Numbered from the stretch's first letter, positions 7,734 to 18,071 are shown. The stretch: 39,049 nucleotides of DNA from Deltaproteobacteria bacterium (GCA_020853705.1 JADYYK010000152.1:1-39049); one strand, 5' to 3'. Made by a program: numbers and translations. The notes: generated by a model from the letters alone, not told the origin.

Positions 7734-10573
7734 CAGCGGCCCCTCCGAGAGATGGGCTTACGAGCCAGCGCGCGGGCCCGACGGCCGCGGCTGACCAGGT
7801 ACACGAGCATCGATAGCGCGAGCAGCAAGGCCGCCCCCGCCTGGGTGCGCGACTGGCGCTGGCCGATCTCGCAGGCGCAGCCGCCATCGCCGGTGACCAG
7901 GATCTTGGTCGGGCGCTGGGTGACCACGCCGCCGTCGGGATCGATCTGCTGCTGGTCGAAGCAGTCACCCTGGTCGCAGACCTGGTTGCCGGGGCAGGTC
8001 ACGCCGCTGCACGGGTCGGTCGTGCACATGCCGGTCTGCGGGTCGCAGGCCTGACCGAGCTGGCAGCTGACGCCGTTGCAGCGCTCGGCCACGCAGCGCA
8101 TGGTCGTCAGATCGCAGATCTGGTTGGCGCCGCACGACTGCGCGCAGCCGGTGGCCACGCAGACGCCGTCCTTGCACTGCTGGTTGCCGGCGCAGCTGAC
8201 GCCGGCGCAGCTCGGCACGCAGGTGCCGGCGCGGCAGAAGGTGTTGCCGGTGCAGCTGACGGTGGCGCAGGGATCGCTGGTGCACTGGCCGCCGACACAG
8301 ATCTGGTCGGCCGTGCAGCGCGCCGGGAAGTAGTGGCAGTTGTCGGGCACGCACAGCGCGTCGGTGGGGCGGCACACCAGCGGAGCGCCGCAGCTCTGCA
8401 GCGAGCAGGCGGTGACGCAGGTGCCCATGCTGCACACCTTGCGGGTGCCGTCGGCGTCGGCGGGGCAGGTCACGCCCGCGCAGGGGTCGGCGACGCAGAA
8501 GCCATTGCGGCAGCGCTTGCCGGCCGGGCAGGGGAATTCGCCGGGTCCACAAGGCGCAGCACATTGACAGTCCGTACACTCGGAGCCAACCGGGCAGAGC
8601 GAGCCGCCGGGCGGCGGGTTGTCGACGCCGCCGGCGCAGTCGTCGTCGATGCAGTTGCAGGTCTCGGGCACCGGGCCGACATAGCCGACGCACTGGAAGC
8701 TGCCGTTGACGCAGCGGTCGACACCGGCCTGGCAGGCGCCGCCCAGCGGCATGCCGCAGGCGCCGCGGTCGGCGATGCCGTCGTCGATCATGTTGTTGCA
8801 GTCGTCGTCGACGCCGTTGCAGATCTCGGGCATCGCGGTGCCGCTGCCCTGGCAGGTCAGGGTGCCCATCACACAGTGCAGGGTGCCGTTGCCACAGATG
8901 GCCGGCGCGGTGCACGAGCCGCCGCCACCCGGGTCACCCTCGTCGGTCATCATGTTGCAGTTGTTGTCGAGGTTGTCGCAGACCTCGGTCTGCGGGCCCA
9001 CCGCGGTGCAGTTCATGAAGGTGCCGGCGATGCACTCCTCGGTGCCGGCGACACACTCGCCCTCGTCGGTGCCGCAGGCGCGCACGTTGCCGTCGATCAC
9101 GCCGTCACAGTCGTTGTCGGCGCCGTCGCAGACCTCGGGCGTGCCGACGGTGCCGCTGCAGGTGCCCCAGGTGCCCATCATCTGCGGCACGGTCTGCTCG
9201 ACGCAGGCCTGCATGCCCAGGGTGCACGGCGCGATCGCGCTGCCGCAGGTGCGCGTCACCTCCTCGTCGATGCGGCCGTCACAGTCGTTGTCCTTGCCGT
9301 CGCAGATCTCGGCCGAGATGATGCAGCTGCCGCAGACGTTGCCCTCGTCGATGAAGCCATCGCAGTCATTGTCGAGGTTGTCGCAGACCTCGGTGGGCGT
9401 CGGGCCGCAGGTGCCGCAGGCGTTCTTGGGCTCGTCGCTGGTGCCGGCCTCGCAGTTGTCATCGACGCCGTCACAGTCGTCGGTCACCGGGGTGCACAGC
9501 GACTCGGTGTTGACCACGGTGCCGAGGACGCCATCGCGATCGCAGTACTTGGCGAAGCCCTCGTCGATCAGGTTGTTGCAGTTGTCGTCGACGCCGTTGC
9601 AGACCTCGAAGCGCAGCGAGTCCTGGATGATGCGGCTGAAGGCGGCCGACAGCTCGGCCTCGTCGGAGGCGTAGAAGCCCTCGGTGTCGCCGGCGACGTC
9701 GGGGCGCCCGCCGACGTGGGCGACCTGCTCGATGTTGGTGTTGGGCGCGGTGATGCCATAGCCGATGATGTCGGTGCGGACGTCATACATCTGGCTGCCC
9801 GCGCCGGTGCAGGTCGGGGTATTGGTGATGGCGCCTGTGGTGGTGTTGCAGGTCGCGGCGGTGGTCTGGGTGCCGTTGTAGCAGGTCGCGCGCAGCTTGC
9901 AGGCGGCGCCGACCGAGTTGTCGCTGCTGGGACAGTTGGGCGCGCCGTCGGTCAGCACGATGACGCGGTAGCTGCGGCAGCTGTCGATGGGCGGCACCGC
10001 GGCGCGGTCGGCGCCGATGGGGCTGGCCTGGCTGGCGATCTGGTTGGCGTAGTACTGCCGGATGCGCGCCAGGGCGCCACCGGTGGGGGTGTTCTGGTTG
10101 GACGGGGCGCGCAGCTCGCGCTCGGCGGTGCAGCCCGGGTGACAGGAGTTGGAGCCCGAGTTGGGCACCCCGTTGAGCCACAACAGGAGCTCGCTGGTGT
10201 TGTCCTCCGCGATGGTCACGATGATCTCGCCCATCGCGGGGTCCTCGGCCGTGCCCGAGCAGGTCGGGCCGGAGATGTAGTCGCAGCCTTCGGCCACGGT
10301 GCCGGTGTCGCTGCACTGGGGGGCGTAGCGCGACATGCCGAAGATGGCGTCGCCGGTGCCGTTGAAGACCCGGTTCAGCGTGCACTTCGCCAGCTCGAAC
10401 TTGTTGGTGTTTCCACCAGTACAGGAGTTCGCCAGGGTGCCGTTGAGCATCGAACCCGACGTGTCGACCTGGACCATGATCATCGGCTTGATGACCGTGG
10501 TCTGTTGCGCGAGCGCAGCACCCGCACTGGCGGCCAGCACCAGGGCCGCCCCGACGACGAATTTACCTCTCAT
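7733..10573 (-). CDS. Secreted VWA / MopE-repeat / Cys-rich protein with MYXO-CTERM tail (paralogue 1)
   Basis: 946 residues from ATG at 10573, preceded by GAGGTG and followed by a signal peptide (MRGKFVVGAALVLAASAGAALA). An earlier in-frame start exists but would bury the signal peptide. The VWA domain carries DTSGSM near residue 36 and VIVLTDGAPN later. Eight MopE-type repeats lie at about residues 324-645, then CxGVxC Cys-rich modules to about 890, then GGCACEIG, a hydrophobic helix and an Arg-rich end (MYXO-CTERM). The order of modules matches paralogue 2 exactly, and the middle of the two genes is nearly identical at DNA level. Family knowledge: MopE repeats bind copper in Methylococcus, and MYXO-CTERM directs surface anchoring after myxosortase processing. 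It is probably first in the unit with the SUMF1-like lipoprotein and paralogue 2. Confidence 0.9.
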   Translation of the reverse strand: MRGKFVVGAALVLAASAGAALAQQTTVIKPMIMVQVDTSGSMLNGTLANSCTGGNTNKFELAKCTLNRVFNGTGDAIFGMSRYAPQCSDTGTVAEGCDYISGPTCSGTAEDPAMGEIIVTIAEDNTSELLLWLNGVPNSGSNSCHPGCTAERELRAPSNQNTPTGGALARIRQYYANQIASQASPIGADRAAVPPIDSCRSYRVIVLTDGAPNCPSSDNSVGAACKLRATCYNGTQTTAATCNTTTGAITNTPTCTGAGSQMYDVRTDIIGYGITAPNTNIEQVAHVGGRPDVAGDTEGFYASDEAELSAAFSRIIQDSLRFEVCNGVDDNCNNLIDEGFAKYCDRDGVLGTVVNTESLCTPVTDDCDGVDDNCEAGTSDEPKNACGTCGPTPTEVCDNLDNDCDGFIDEGNVCGSCIISAEICDGKDNDCDGRIDEEVTRTCGSAIAPCTLGMQACVEQTVPQMMGTWGTCSGTVGTPEVCDGADNDCDGVIDGNVRACGTDEGECVAGTEECIAGTFMNCTAVGPQTEVCDNLDNNCNMMTDEGDPGGGGSCTAPAICGNGTLHCVMGTLTCQGSGTAMPEICNGVDDDCNNMIDDGIADRGACGMPLGGACQAGVDRCVNGSFQCVGYVGPVPETCNCIDDDCAGGVDNPPPGGSLCPVGSECTDCQCAAPCGPGEFPCPAGKRCRNGFCVADPCAGVTCPADADGTRKVCSMGTCVTACSLQSCGAPLVCRPTDALCVPDNCHYFPARCTADQICVGGQCTSDPCATVSCTGNTFCRAGTCVPSCAGVSCAGNQQCKDGVCVATGCAQSCGANQICDLTTMRCVAERCNGVSCQLGQACDPQTGMCTTDPCSGVTCPGNQVCDQGDCFDQQQIDPDGGVVTQRPTKILVTGDGGCACEIGQRQSRTQAGAALLLALSMLVYLVSRGRRARALARKPISRRGR

Positions 10574-10640
10574 GAGCACCTCGGGTAGACTAATCAAGTT
10601 CCCCCACCGCAATTGTATCTCTGCGCGAGGGCCGTCGTAA

Positions 10641-10988
10641 ATGGCCAACCCCAAGAAACCCGCAAATCCCGATCGAGCGCGGCCTGAAAAGGACGGCGGC
10701 ACAGCCGTCGCCACTGAAACCCGCCCGAAGACCAAGCGTCCCAGTCTCTACAAGGTGCTCTTCCACAACGACGACTACACCACCAAGGAGTTCGTCGTTT
10801 CGGTGCTGATGAGCGTGTTCGGGCACAGCGAGAACGAGGCCAACGCCATCATGATGCACGTGCACGCGACGGGCATCGGCGTGGCTGGCGTCTTTACCTA
10901 TGAAGTCGCGGAAACCAAAGCTGAAAAGACCATGGCGCTGGCCCGGGAGTTCGAGTACCCCTTGCGCGTGACGGTCGAGAAAGAATAG
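10641..10988 (+). CDS. clpS: ATP-dependent Clp protease adaptor ClpS
   Basis: Protein of 115 residues: a disordered Lys/Pro-rich N-terminus of about 33 residues, then the complete ClpS fold beginning SLYKVLFHNDDYTTKEFVV. The N-degron pocket residues of ClpS are visible: the Asn-Asp-Asp of HNDD and the His of MMHVHATG. ClpS binds N-terminal Leu/Phe/Trp/Tyr of substrates and delivers them to ClpA in the cytosol. The ATG has a GAGGG-like ribosome site upstream. It is divergent from the VWA gene, with 67 bases between the two starts, and lies 11 bases before clpA, the classical order. The N-terminal extension is longer than in E. coli (106 residues in total). Confidence 0.96.
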   Translation: MANPKKPANPDRARPEKDGGTAVATETRPKTKRPSLYKVLFHNDDYTTKEFVVSVLMSVFGHSENEANAIMMHVHATGIGVAGVFTYEVAETKAEKTMALAREFEYPLRVTVEKE

Positions 10989-10999
10989 CGAGCCCAGCG

Positions 11000-13387
<2,388 letters not shown>

Positions 13388-13393
<6 letters not shown>

Positions 13394-13408
13394 GCGCCGC
13401 GCCTAATT
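13388..13408 (+). terminator. Hairpin spanning the clpA stop codon (candidate terminator)
   Basis: A perfect inverted repeat with 9-nt arms AATTAGGCG and CGCCTAATT separated by CCG; it includes the clpA TAG. It is only followed by TT, so a poly-U tail is weak; it could be a terminator, a partial attenuator or a protein site. The next gene starts 18 bases after it. Confidence 0.4.
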
Positions 13409-13425
13409 CATGTGAAGATGGTCGG

Positions 13426-13950
13426 ATGACGACCTGGGGGCGGGTTTCTCTCATTGTCTCGGTGTGTCTCCTGGCTGCCGGCTGCGGCGGCGATGACGAC
13501 GACACCACGGTGGTCGACGGCAGCGTGACGACGGTCGACAGCGCCGTCACCACGCCTGACTCGTCGATGATGGCGGCCAGCAACAGCTACTCGCTGAACG
13601 GCGCGTCCACGCCGGCTCAGCAGGTGGTCTGCAACGCCGATCTGATCGCCGGTTCGAACTCCAACCGGACCTCGTTCAGCTTCATCTTCCTGGGCACGCC
13701 GACCGCCGGGACCTACACCGTGCAGGCGGCCACCGCGGCCGGCATGCGCCCGACCGCGGCCGGCATGGTCACGCTGCGCTACGGCTCCGACCCCGCCGGC
13801 GGACCCAAGGTCGACCAGATGGGCCAGTCGGGCACCGTCACGGTCGACCTGGTCGGCGGCAAGCTGCACGCCGTCGCCACCGGCATCCCGTCGAAGGAGC
13901 TGGTGTCGATGGCGACCGGCACCATCGCGGGCAACCTGACCTGCCCGTAG
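13426..13950 (+). CDS. Small lipoprotein of unknown function
   Basis: Protein of 174 residues with a clean lipoprotein signal: basic start MTTWGR, hydrophobic stretch, lipobox LAAGC with Cys20, followed by GGDDDDTT, an acidic linker typical of surface or outer-membrane sorting. A Val/Thr/Asp-rich linker leads to a beta-rich domain of about 115 residues with Gly-Thr turns (LGTPTAGTYTVQAATAAG, GTVTVDLVGGKLHAVATG) and only two Cys, at VVCNAD and the C-terminal TCP, which may form a disulphide. No family was recognised. It lies downstream of clpA, separated by the stop-codon hairpin, and is convergent with the universal stress gene. Confidence 0.78.
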   Translation: MTTWGRVSLIVSVCLLAAGCGGDDDDTTVVDGSVTTVDSAVTTPDSSMMAASNSYSLNGASTPAQQVVCNADLIAGSNSNRTSFSFIFLGTPTAGTYTVQAATAAGMRPTAAGMVTLRYGSDPAGGPKVDQMGQSGTVTVDLVGGKLHAVATGIPSKELVSMATGTIAGNLTCP

Positions 13951-13953
13951 CCT

Positions 13954-13967
13954 CGAGGCGCGCCTCG
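13954..13967. other. 14-bp palindrome between convergent genes
   Basis: A perfect self-complementary CGAGGCGCGCCTCG lies 4 bases after the lipoprotein stop and 41 bases before the convergent Usp stop. It can fold as a 5-bp stem with a 4-nt loop and may help termination on either strand; no U tract accompanies it. Confidence 0.3.
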
Positions 13968-14008
13968 CGCACCCGCCAGGCGTCGGCCGAGGCGGGGCCA
14001 GGCCATGG

Positions 14009-14953
14009 CTAGGCTGGCGCGAGCGGCGGCGGGATGCTGGCGACGGCGCAGCGCGCGGTCGCGATGGCTCCCTGTGCGACCGAGCCCTCCCAGAGGCCGG
14101 CGATGCCGGTGAGGTGACGGGTCGCGATGACCAGGACGTCGGTGCCGACGTCCTCGGCCCACTCGGCCAGGGCGTCGGCGGGGCGGCCCCAGTTGGGGCG
14201 GATCTCGAGGGCTGAACCGGCCGGGAACTTCCCGCGCAGGCGCGCCTCCAGATCGGCGCGGCAGATGGTCTCCATGTTGGGCGGGTTGGCGACCTCGAAG
14301 CCGTGCAGCGTGTGCGGCGGCTCGGCGCCGGCGTGCGGCATCTTGTCCTTGGCGGCCTGGCGCTTCTGCTCGTTGGGCGGCCACAGGATGTGCGAGAGGT
14401 GCAGCTCGATGGGGCCGGCGTCGGCCAGCGAGCTGACCCAGTCGAGCGCGCGCTCGGTGGCCGGCGAGAAGTCGACGCCGCACATCACGCGCAGCGGCGC
14501 CTTGCCATCGGCCCACGCGGCCCAGCGGTCGGGCTTGCCGCGCCAGACCACGGTGGGACGGCGGGACTGCTGGGCGGTCCGGGCGGCCACGCTGCCGGTG
14601 CCCCAGGCGCGGAAGCCGCGGCGACCGTGGGTGCCGATGAAGACGCTGTGCGCGGAGATGGCGTCGGCATAGTCGGCCAGCACCTCGTCGGCCTCTCCGG
14701 CCATGATCTCCTCCTGGACCTCGACGCCCAGGGCGCGCAGGCGCTCGGCCTGGTCGGTCAGCAGGCCGACGACCTTGTTGCGCTTCTTGAGCAGCTCGGT
14801 GGCGCGCTCGGGTGGCAGCTGCTCGTCGTCGTCGCGGGTGCGTCCCACGTGCAGGAGGACCAGGCGATCGCGCATGCGGCGCGCCAGGTGGGCGGCGGCC
14901 TCGGCGGCGTGGGTGGCGAACTCGGAGAAGTCGGTTCCACAGAGGATGGGCAT
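14009..14953 (-). CDS. Tandem universal stress protein (UspA x2)
   Basis: 314 residues from ATG at 14953, where MPILCGTDFSEFA begins the first Usp strand and an AAAGGACG ribosome site lies upstream; a longer in-frame extension is judged spurious. Domain 1 (about 1-145) ends in the ATP-binding motif GTHGRRGFRAWGTGS, matching G-x2-G-x9-G-S. Domain 2 (about 150-314) starts LRVMCGVDFSPATERALDW and ends with a degenerate version (ATRHLTGIAGLWEGS), so nucleotide binding may be confined to domain 1. It is probably a cytosolic stress-response ATP-binding protein. It is divergent from the 15025 gene with 71 bases between starts. The family call is firm; the physiological trigger is unknown. Confidence 0.92.
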   Translation of the reverse strand: MPILCGTDFSEFATHAAEAAAHLARRMRDRLVLLHVGRTRDDDEQLPPERATELLKKRNKVVGLLTDQAERLRALGVEVQEEIMAGEADEVLADYADAISAHSVFIGTHGRRGFRAWGTGSVAARTAQQSRRPTVVWRGKPDRWAAWADGKAPLRVMCGVDFSPATERALDWVSSLADAGPIELHLSHILWPPNEQKRQAAKDKMPHAGAEPPHTLHGFEVANPPNMETICRADLEARLRGKFPAGSALEIRPNWGRPADALAEWAEDVGTDVLVIATRHLTGIAGLWEGSVAQGAIATARCAVASIPPPLAPA

Positions 14954-15012
14954 GGCGGTCGTCCTTTGCGCCTGTTTAGCATGGCCCGAGCTGAATTGGC
15001 GCGGCTGCGTGC

Positions 15013-15018
15013 TATCCT
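15013..15018 (+). promoter_or_regulatory. -10-like TATCCT, 6 nt before a GTG start
   Basis: The hexamer TATCCT ends exactly 6 nt upstream of the GTG at 15025, which would place +1 on or next to the start codon. No good -35 was found at 16-18 nt. Confidence 0.4.
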
Positions 15019-15024
15019 CGAGCT

Positions 15025-15606
15025 GTGTCCGGGTCGTCTGGATCGTCTGCTTCGTCCTCGTCTGTAGGCCCGGTCTCCGCAGGTCGTGAGGCGCGCAAGC
15101 TGATCCTGGGTGGCATCTTCGCCCTCGCGCTGGCGGTAGGGGGCGGTTACCTGGCGCGTGAGGCGATGGCGTCACGCGCCGACTGGGCCCCCGACGGGTT
15201 CGACGACTGGAGCGGCGCCGCCGTCGTCATCCCCGGGCCGCGGGGCCTCCCGCGCGCCGACCTCAAGGGGGACGAGAGCGAGGGGCTGATGGTGTGGGGC
15301 TCCGGCGAGCCGCCGTTCCAGCGCGTGGTCTGGTCCGTCAACCACACCACCGGCGACTTCGAGGGCATGCTGGAGCGCGATCTCGGCAAGACCGGGCTGG
15401 CGTTCTCGCAGCCCGAGTACCTGACCGTGCAGGGCGGCGCGGCCAAGCACCGCTTCGTCGACCAGCTCAACCTGCACATGACGACCTGGCGCTGTGAGGC
15501 CTCGGGGCGCGCCATGATGCTGATCGTGCGCGCCGGGCCGGAGACCGACCCGGGCGACGTCACGGGCTGGAACCAGCGCGTGCTGGGCGGCGTGCACTGC
15601 GACTGA
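15025..15606 (+). CDS. Single-pass membrane-anchored protein of unknown function
   Basis: 193 residues from a GTG start. A Ser-rich N-terminus (GSSGSSASSSS) leads to one membrane helix at about residues 26-45 (LILGGIFALALAVGGGYLA); the rest, about 145 residues, would face the periplasm. That part has two Cys, at TWRCEASG and the C-terminal VHCD, and ends exactly there. No family was recognised. A -10-like TATCCT sits 6 nt before the GTG and no ribosome site is visible, so the message may be leaderless. It is divergent from the Usp gene and convergent with the enoyl-CoA hydratase, 18 bases away. Confidence 0.72.
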   Translation: MSGSSGSSASSSSVGPVSAGREARKLILGGIFALALAVGGGYLAREAMASRADWAPDGFDDWSGAAVVIPGPRGLPRADLKGDESEGLMVWGSGEPPFQRVVWSVNHTTGDFEGMLERDLGKTGLAFSQPEYLTVQGGAAKHRFVDQLNLHMTTWRCEASGRAMMLIVRAGPETDPGDVTGWNQRVLGGVHCD

Positions 15607-15610
15607 AAGT

Positions 15611-15624
15611 GCCGATTTTTCGGC
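15611..15624. terminator. Small hairpin between convergent genes
   Basis: GCCGA-TTTT-TCGGC, a 5-bp stem with a 4-nt loop, fills the 18-base gap between the 15025 gene and the convergent enoyl-CoA hydratase. Short and of uncertain strength; it may act as a bidirectional terminator. Confidence 0.35.
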
Positions 15625-16410
15625 CTATTTCGGCTGGGTCCAGCTGGGCTTGCGCTTCTGCACGAAGGCGCTGATGCCCTCGCGGGCGTCGTCGGTGCCG
15701 AGCACCTGCATCAGGCCCGCCTCGAGCCGGGTCAGCTGCTCGGTGATGGGCAGATCCTGGGTCTCGTAGAAGGCGGTCAGGCCGAGGCGCATCGTGGTCG
15801 GCGCCTTGTCGGCCAGCTTCTCGGCCAGCGCCGTGGTGGCGGCCTCCAGCTCGGCGCGCGGGACCACCCGGGTCACCAGGCCGATGCGCAGGGCGGTGGC
15901 GGCGTCGACCTTGTCGCCGGTCATGATGAGCTCCATGGCCTGCTTGCGCGGGACGTTGCGGAAGATGTTGGCCATGATCATCATCGGCCACAGCCCGACG
16001 TTGATCTCGGGCGTCGCGAAGGTGGCGTCGTCGGCGGCGATGGCCAGATCGCAGGCGACCATGACGCCGAGGCCGCCGGCGATGGCGGGGCCGTTGACCA
16101 TGGCGATGGTCGGCTTGCCGAGCTGGGTCAGGAGGACGTTGAGCTCGCGGAAGGTGGCGGGCCTGGGTGCGGCGGCGGGGCCGCTGCCGGGAGCGCCGGC
16201 CATCTGGGCGAGATCGCCGCCGGCGGAGAAGAAGTTACCGGCGCCGGTGATGATGATGACGCGCACCGAGGCGTCGTCGCGCGCCACCTCCAGGGCGTGC
16301 ACCAGCTCGCCCAGGGTGACCGGCCCGATGGGGTTGCGCTTGTCGGGCCGGTTCAGGGTCAGGCGGGTGATGCGACCAGGGCTGCAGAGGATCTCGCGGT
16401 ACTCGGTCAT
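15625..16410 (-). CDS. Enoyl-CoA hydratase/isomerase (crotonase) family protein
   Basis: 261 residues from ATG at 16410 (MTEYREILCSPGRITRLTLNRPDKRNPIG). Crotonase landmarks: NRPDKRN near the N-terminus, the oxyanion-hole strand FFSAGGDLAQM, then GPAIAGGLGVMVACDLAIAA and FATPEINVGLWP. The second catalytic Glu of hydratases (in PEI) is present; at the position of the first Glu (GGxEL in classical hydratases) this protein has Gly-Leu-Gly, so it may be an isomerase or a specialised crotonase rather than a standard beta-oxidation hydratase. A Pro/Ala/Gly insertion lies near residue 85. TATTTT lies 7 nt before the start, suggesting a leaderless message. It is divergent from the outer-membrane protein gene. 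Confidence 0.9.
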   Translation of the reverse strand: MTEYREILCSPGRITRLTLNRPDKRNPIGPVTLGELVHALEVARDDASVRVIIITGAGNFFSAGGDLAQMAGAPGSGPAAAPRPATFRELNVLLTQLGKPTIAMVNGPAIAGGLGVMVACDLAIAADDATFATPEINVGLWPMMIMANIFRNVPRKQAMELIMTGDKVDAATALRIGLVTRVVPRAELEAATTALAEKLADKAPTTMRLGLTAFYETQDLPITEQLTRLEAGLMQVLGTDDAREGISAFVQKRKPSWTQPK

Positions 16411-16417
16411 GGGCGGA

Positions 16418-16423
16418 AAAATA
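16418..16423 (-). promoter_or_regulatory. -10-like TATTTT, 7 nt before the crotonase start
   Basis: On the minus strand TATTTT is followed by 7 nt and then the ATG at 16410; there is no ribosome site between them. Consistent with a leaderless or near-leaderless transcript. Confidence 0.45.
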
Positions 16424-16440
16424 GCAGATGGCGAGCGCAC

Positions 16441-16469
16441 TTGACGCGCTTTGGCACGGTGAGTAACGT
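16441..16469 (+). promoter_or_regulatory. Promoter TTGACG-N17-TAACGT, TSS at or near the start codon
   Basis: -35 TTGACG at 16441-16446 and -10 TAACGT at 16464-16469 are spaced 17 nt apart. The ATG chosen for the outer-membrane protein follows 7 nt after the -10, so transcription probably begins at the start codon. This supports the 16477 start over earlier in-frame codons. Confidence 0.55.
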
Positions 16470-16476
16470 CGCTGCC

Positions 16477-17448
16477 ATGGGGATCTGCATGCGGCGCGGC
16501 TTCGGCCTTGGCCTGGTCATCGTAGCCAGCGCCGGGTTGGCCCTCGAGGCTGGCGTTGCGCGCGCCGACGACAACGATCTGGTGCTGTCACGCCTCGGTG
16601 AGGTCACCGGCAGCGGTGGCGTGGTCGATGTCATCCCCGATCACAAGGCGTTCCGCGCCCTGGCGTCGGAGCTCGGCGTGGTGATGTCGCCCAAGGCGAT
16701 GTCGCCGGCCGACACCATGGGCTACTCGGGCTTCCAGTTCTCGACCGAGTTCTCGATCAACACCATCAACGGCAACTCGCCGTACTGGCGCGCGGCGCAG
16801 GGCGCCGACGTCACCGACCCGGCGGCGCCCAAGTTCCACGACAGCATCCCGACCATGGGGGTGTTCGTGCGCAAGGGCATGTGGCTGCCGCTGCCCAGCT
16901 TCGAGGTTGGCGCCGGCGCGCTCAAGCTGTTCGACTCCAACATGTGGTCGCTGCAGATGTTCGCCAAGTTCGCGCTGCACGAGGGCTATGACAGCTGGCC
17001 GCTGCCGTCGCTGGCGGTGCGCGGCTCGGCGGCGCGCCTGATGGGGACCGACCAGATCGATCTGACCACGGCCGCGGTCGACGTCTCGATGTCGAAGCGC
17101 TTCGGTGTCCAGGGCACCTGGGCGGCGGAGCCCTACGCGGGCGGCAACATGATGTGGATCATCCCTCGCTCGGAGGTGGTGGACGCCACGCCGAACATCG
17201 ACGCCACGCAGAATCCGCAGGATATCCGGCTGAACTTCGTGTTCCCGGAGCAGGACGACATCCGGCGCATCCGCTTCTTCCTGGGCATGAAGTTTCGCTA
17301 CTACCTGTTCTCGCTGACCCTGGAGGCCGCGCACACGCTGGCGGGCTCGACCACCGACGTGCGGGTCGAGAGTGGCACCCGGATCGAGGTCAAGGACGAG
17401 GCTGGCTCGCAGCAGACGTATTCCGCTTCTTTGTCGATGGATCTGTAG
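16477..17448 (+). CDS. Probable outer-membrane beta-barrel protein, unknown family
   Basis: 323 residues from ATG at 16477; another ATG four codons later (MRRGFGLG) is also possible. A signal peptide runs MRRGFGLGLVIVASAGLALEAGVARA and is followed by DDND. The mature part alternates hydrophobic and polar residues in short strands separated by Gly/Asp turns (SLQMFAKFALHEG, LAVRGSAARLMG, VDVSMSKRFGVQGTWAAEPYAGG, RRIRFFLGMKFRYYLFSLTLEAAHTLAG), as in outer-membrane beta barrels, with no Cys in the mature part. The C-terminus YSASLSMDL has the alternating pattern of a last strand but ends in Leu rather than Phe. No family name is assigned. It is followed 8 bases later by the PhaR-type regulator, so the two are probably co-transcribed. 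Confidence 0.72.
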   Translation: MGICMRRGFGLGLVIVASAGLALEAGVARADDNDLVLSRLGEVTGSGGVVDVIPDHKAFRALASELGVVMSPKAMSPADTMGYSGFQFSTEFSINTINGNSPYWRAAQGADVTDPAAPKFHDSIPTMGVFVRKGMWLPLPSFEVGAGALKLFDSNMWSLQMFAKFALHEGYDSWPLPSLAVRGSAARLMGTDQIDLTTAAVDVSMSKRFGVQGTWAAEPYAGGNMMWIIPRSEVVDATPNIDATQNPQDIRLNFVFPEQDDIRRIRFFLGMKFRYYLFSLTLEAAHTLAGSTTDVRVESGTRIEVKDEAGSQQTYSASLSMDL

Positions 17449-17456
17449 GGGAGCGC

Positions 17457-18071
17457 ATGGCCGCCACCGAGAGTCGCGTCATCAAGCGGTACGCCAACCG
17501 CAAGCTGTACGACACCCAGAACAGCCGCTACGTCACCCTCGATCAGATCGCGGAGATGATCCGGGGCGGCGAGGACGTCAAGATCGTCGACAACAACTCC
17601 AAGGAGGATCTGACCGCCTTCACGCTGGCCCAGATCATCTTCGAGGAGGAGAAGAAGCAGAAGCAGTTCCTGCCGCTGGCCGCGATGCGCAACATCATCC
17701 AGACCGGCGGGCAGTCGATCACCAACTTCGTGGCCGAGGCGGGCGACAAGATGCGCTCGGTGTTCCGGCGCGGCAAGGGCGGCGAGGGCGAGGGTGAAGA
17801 GGGCGCTGCAGAGGGCAGCGGCGAGGTGCCGGCCAGCGCGGAGGGCGAGGGCGAAGCCGGCGAGGGCGAGGAGAAGGGTGGCGGCAAGGTGCGCGACTTC
17901 TTCGAGTCGAGCCAGCGCACCGTCGAGGAGTGGCAGAAGCGCGTCGACGAGCGCATCCGCATGGCGGTCGAGAGCATCTCGCCGTTCGCGGCGCTGCAGA
18001 AGGAGCTCGGCCTGCTGATGACGCGGATCGAGGAGCTGGAGCGGCGCATCTCGGAGCTGTCGAAGGACTGA
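17457..18071 (+). CDS. PhaR-type polyhydroxyalkanoate regulator-like protein
   Basis: 204 residues from ATG at 17457, preceded by GGGGAG at a good distance. Residues about 6-65 are the PHB/PHA accumulation regulator DNA-binding domain: VIKRYANRKLYDTQNSRYVT, LDQIAEMIRGGEDVKIVDN, then SKEDLTAFTLAQIIFEEEKK. In other bacteria this domain represses phasin genes and senses PHA granules. A long Glu/Gly-rich, probably disordered, linker at about 104-140 follows, then an amphipathic helix and coiled coil (SQRTVEEWQKRVDERI, LLMTRIEELERRISELSKD) suited to oligomerisation or granule contact. No phaC, phasin or phaZ is seen in the window. The N-terminal domain call is strong; the biological target is not known. 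Confidence 0.9.
   Translation: MAATESRVIKRYANRKLYDTQNSRYVTLDQIAEMIRGGEDVKIVDNNSKEDLTAFTLAQIIFEEEKKQKQFLPLAAMRNIIQTGGQSITNFVAEAGDKMRSVFRRGKGGEGEGEEGAAEGSGEVPASAEGEGEAGEGEEKGGGKVRDFFESSQRTVEEWQKRVDERIRMAVESISPFAALQKELGLLMTRIEELERRISELSKD

Noticed and set aside
3386..10588. Very long plus-strand open frames opposite the MopE-repeat genes (for example 3386-5737, 5484-8054, 8333-10588), rich in VDAVADLGHR-like patterns
   Set aside because: They are antisense shadows of Cys/Asp repeat codons at high GC; there are no starts with ribosome sites, no domains, and the minus strand carries complete well-built proteins.
5484..10588. Sulfatase-maturation system around the SUMF1-like gene
   Set aside because: No sulfatase is encoded nearby and the first active-site Cys is missing.
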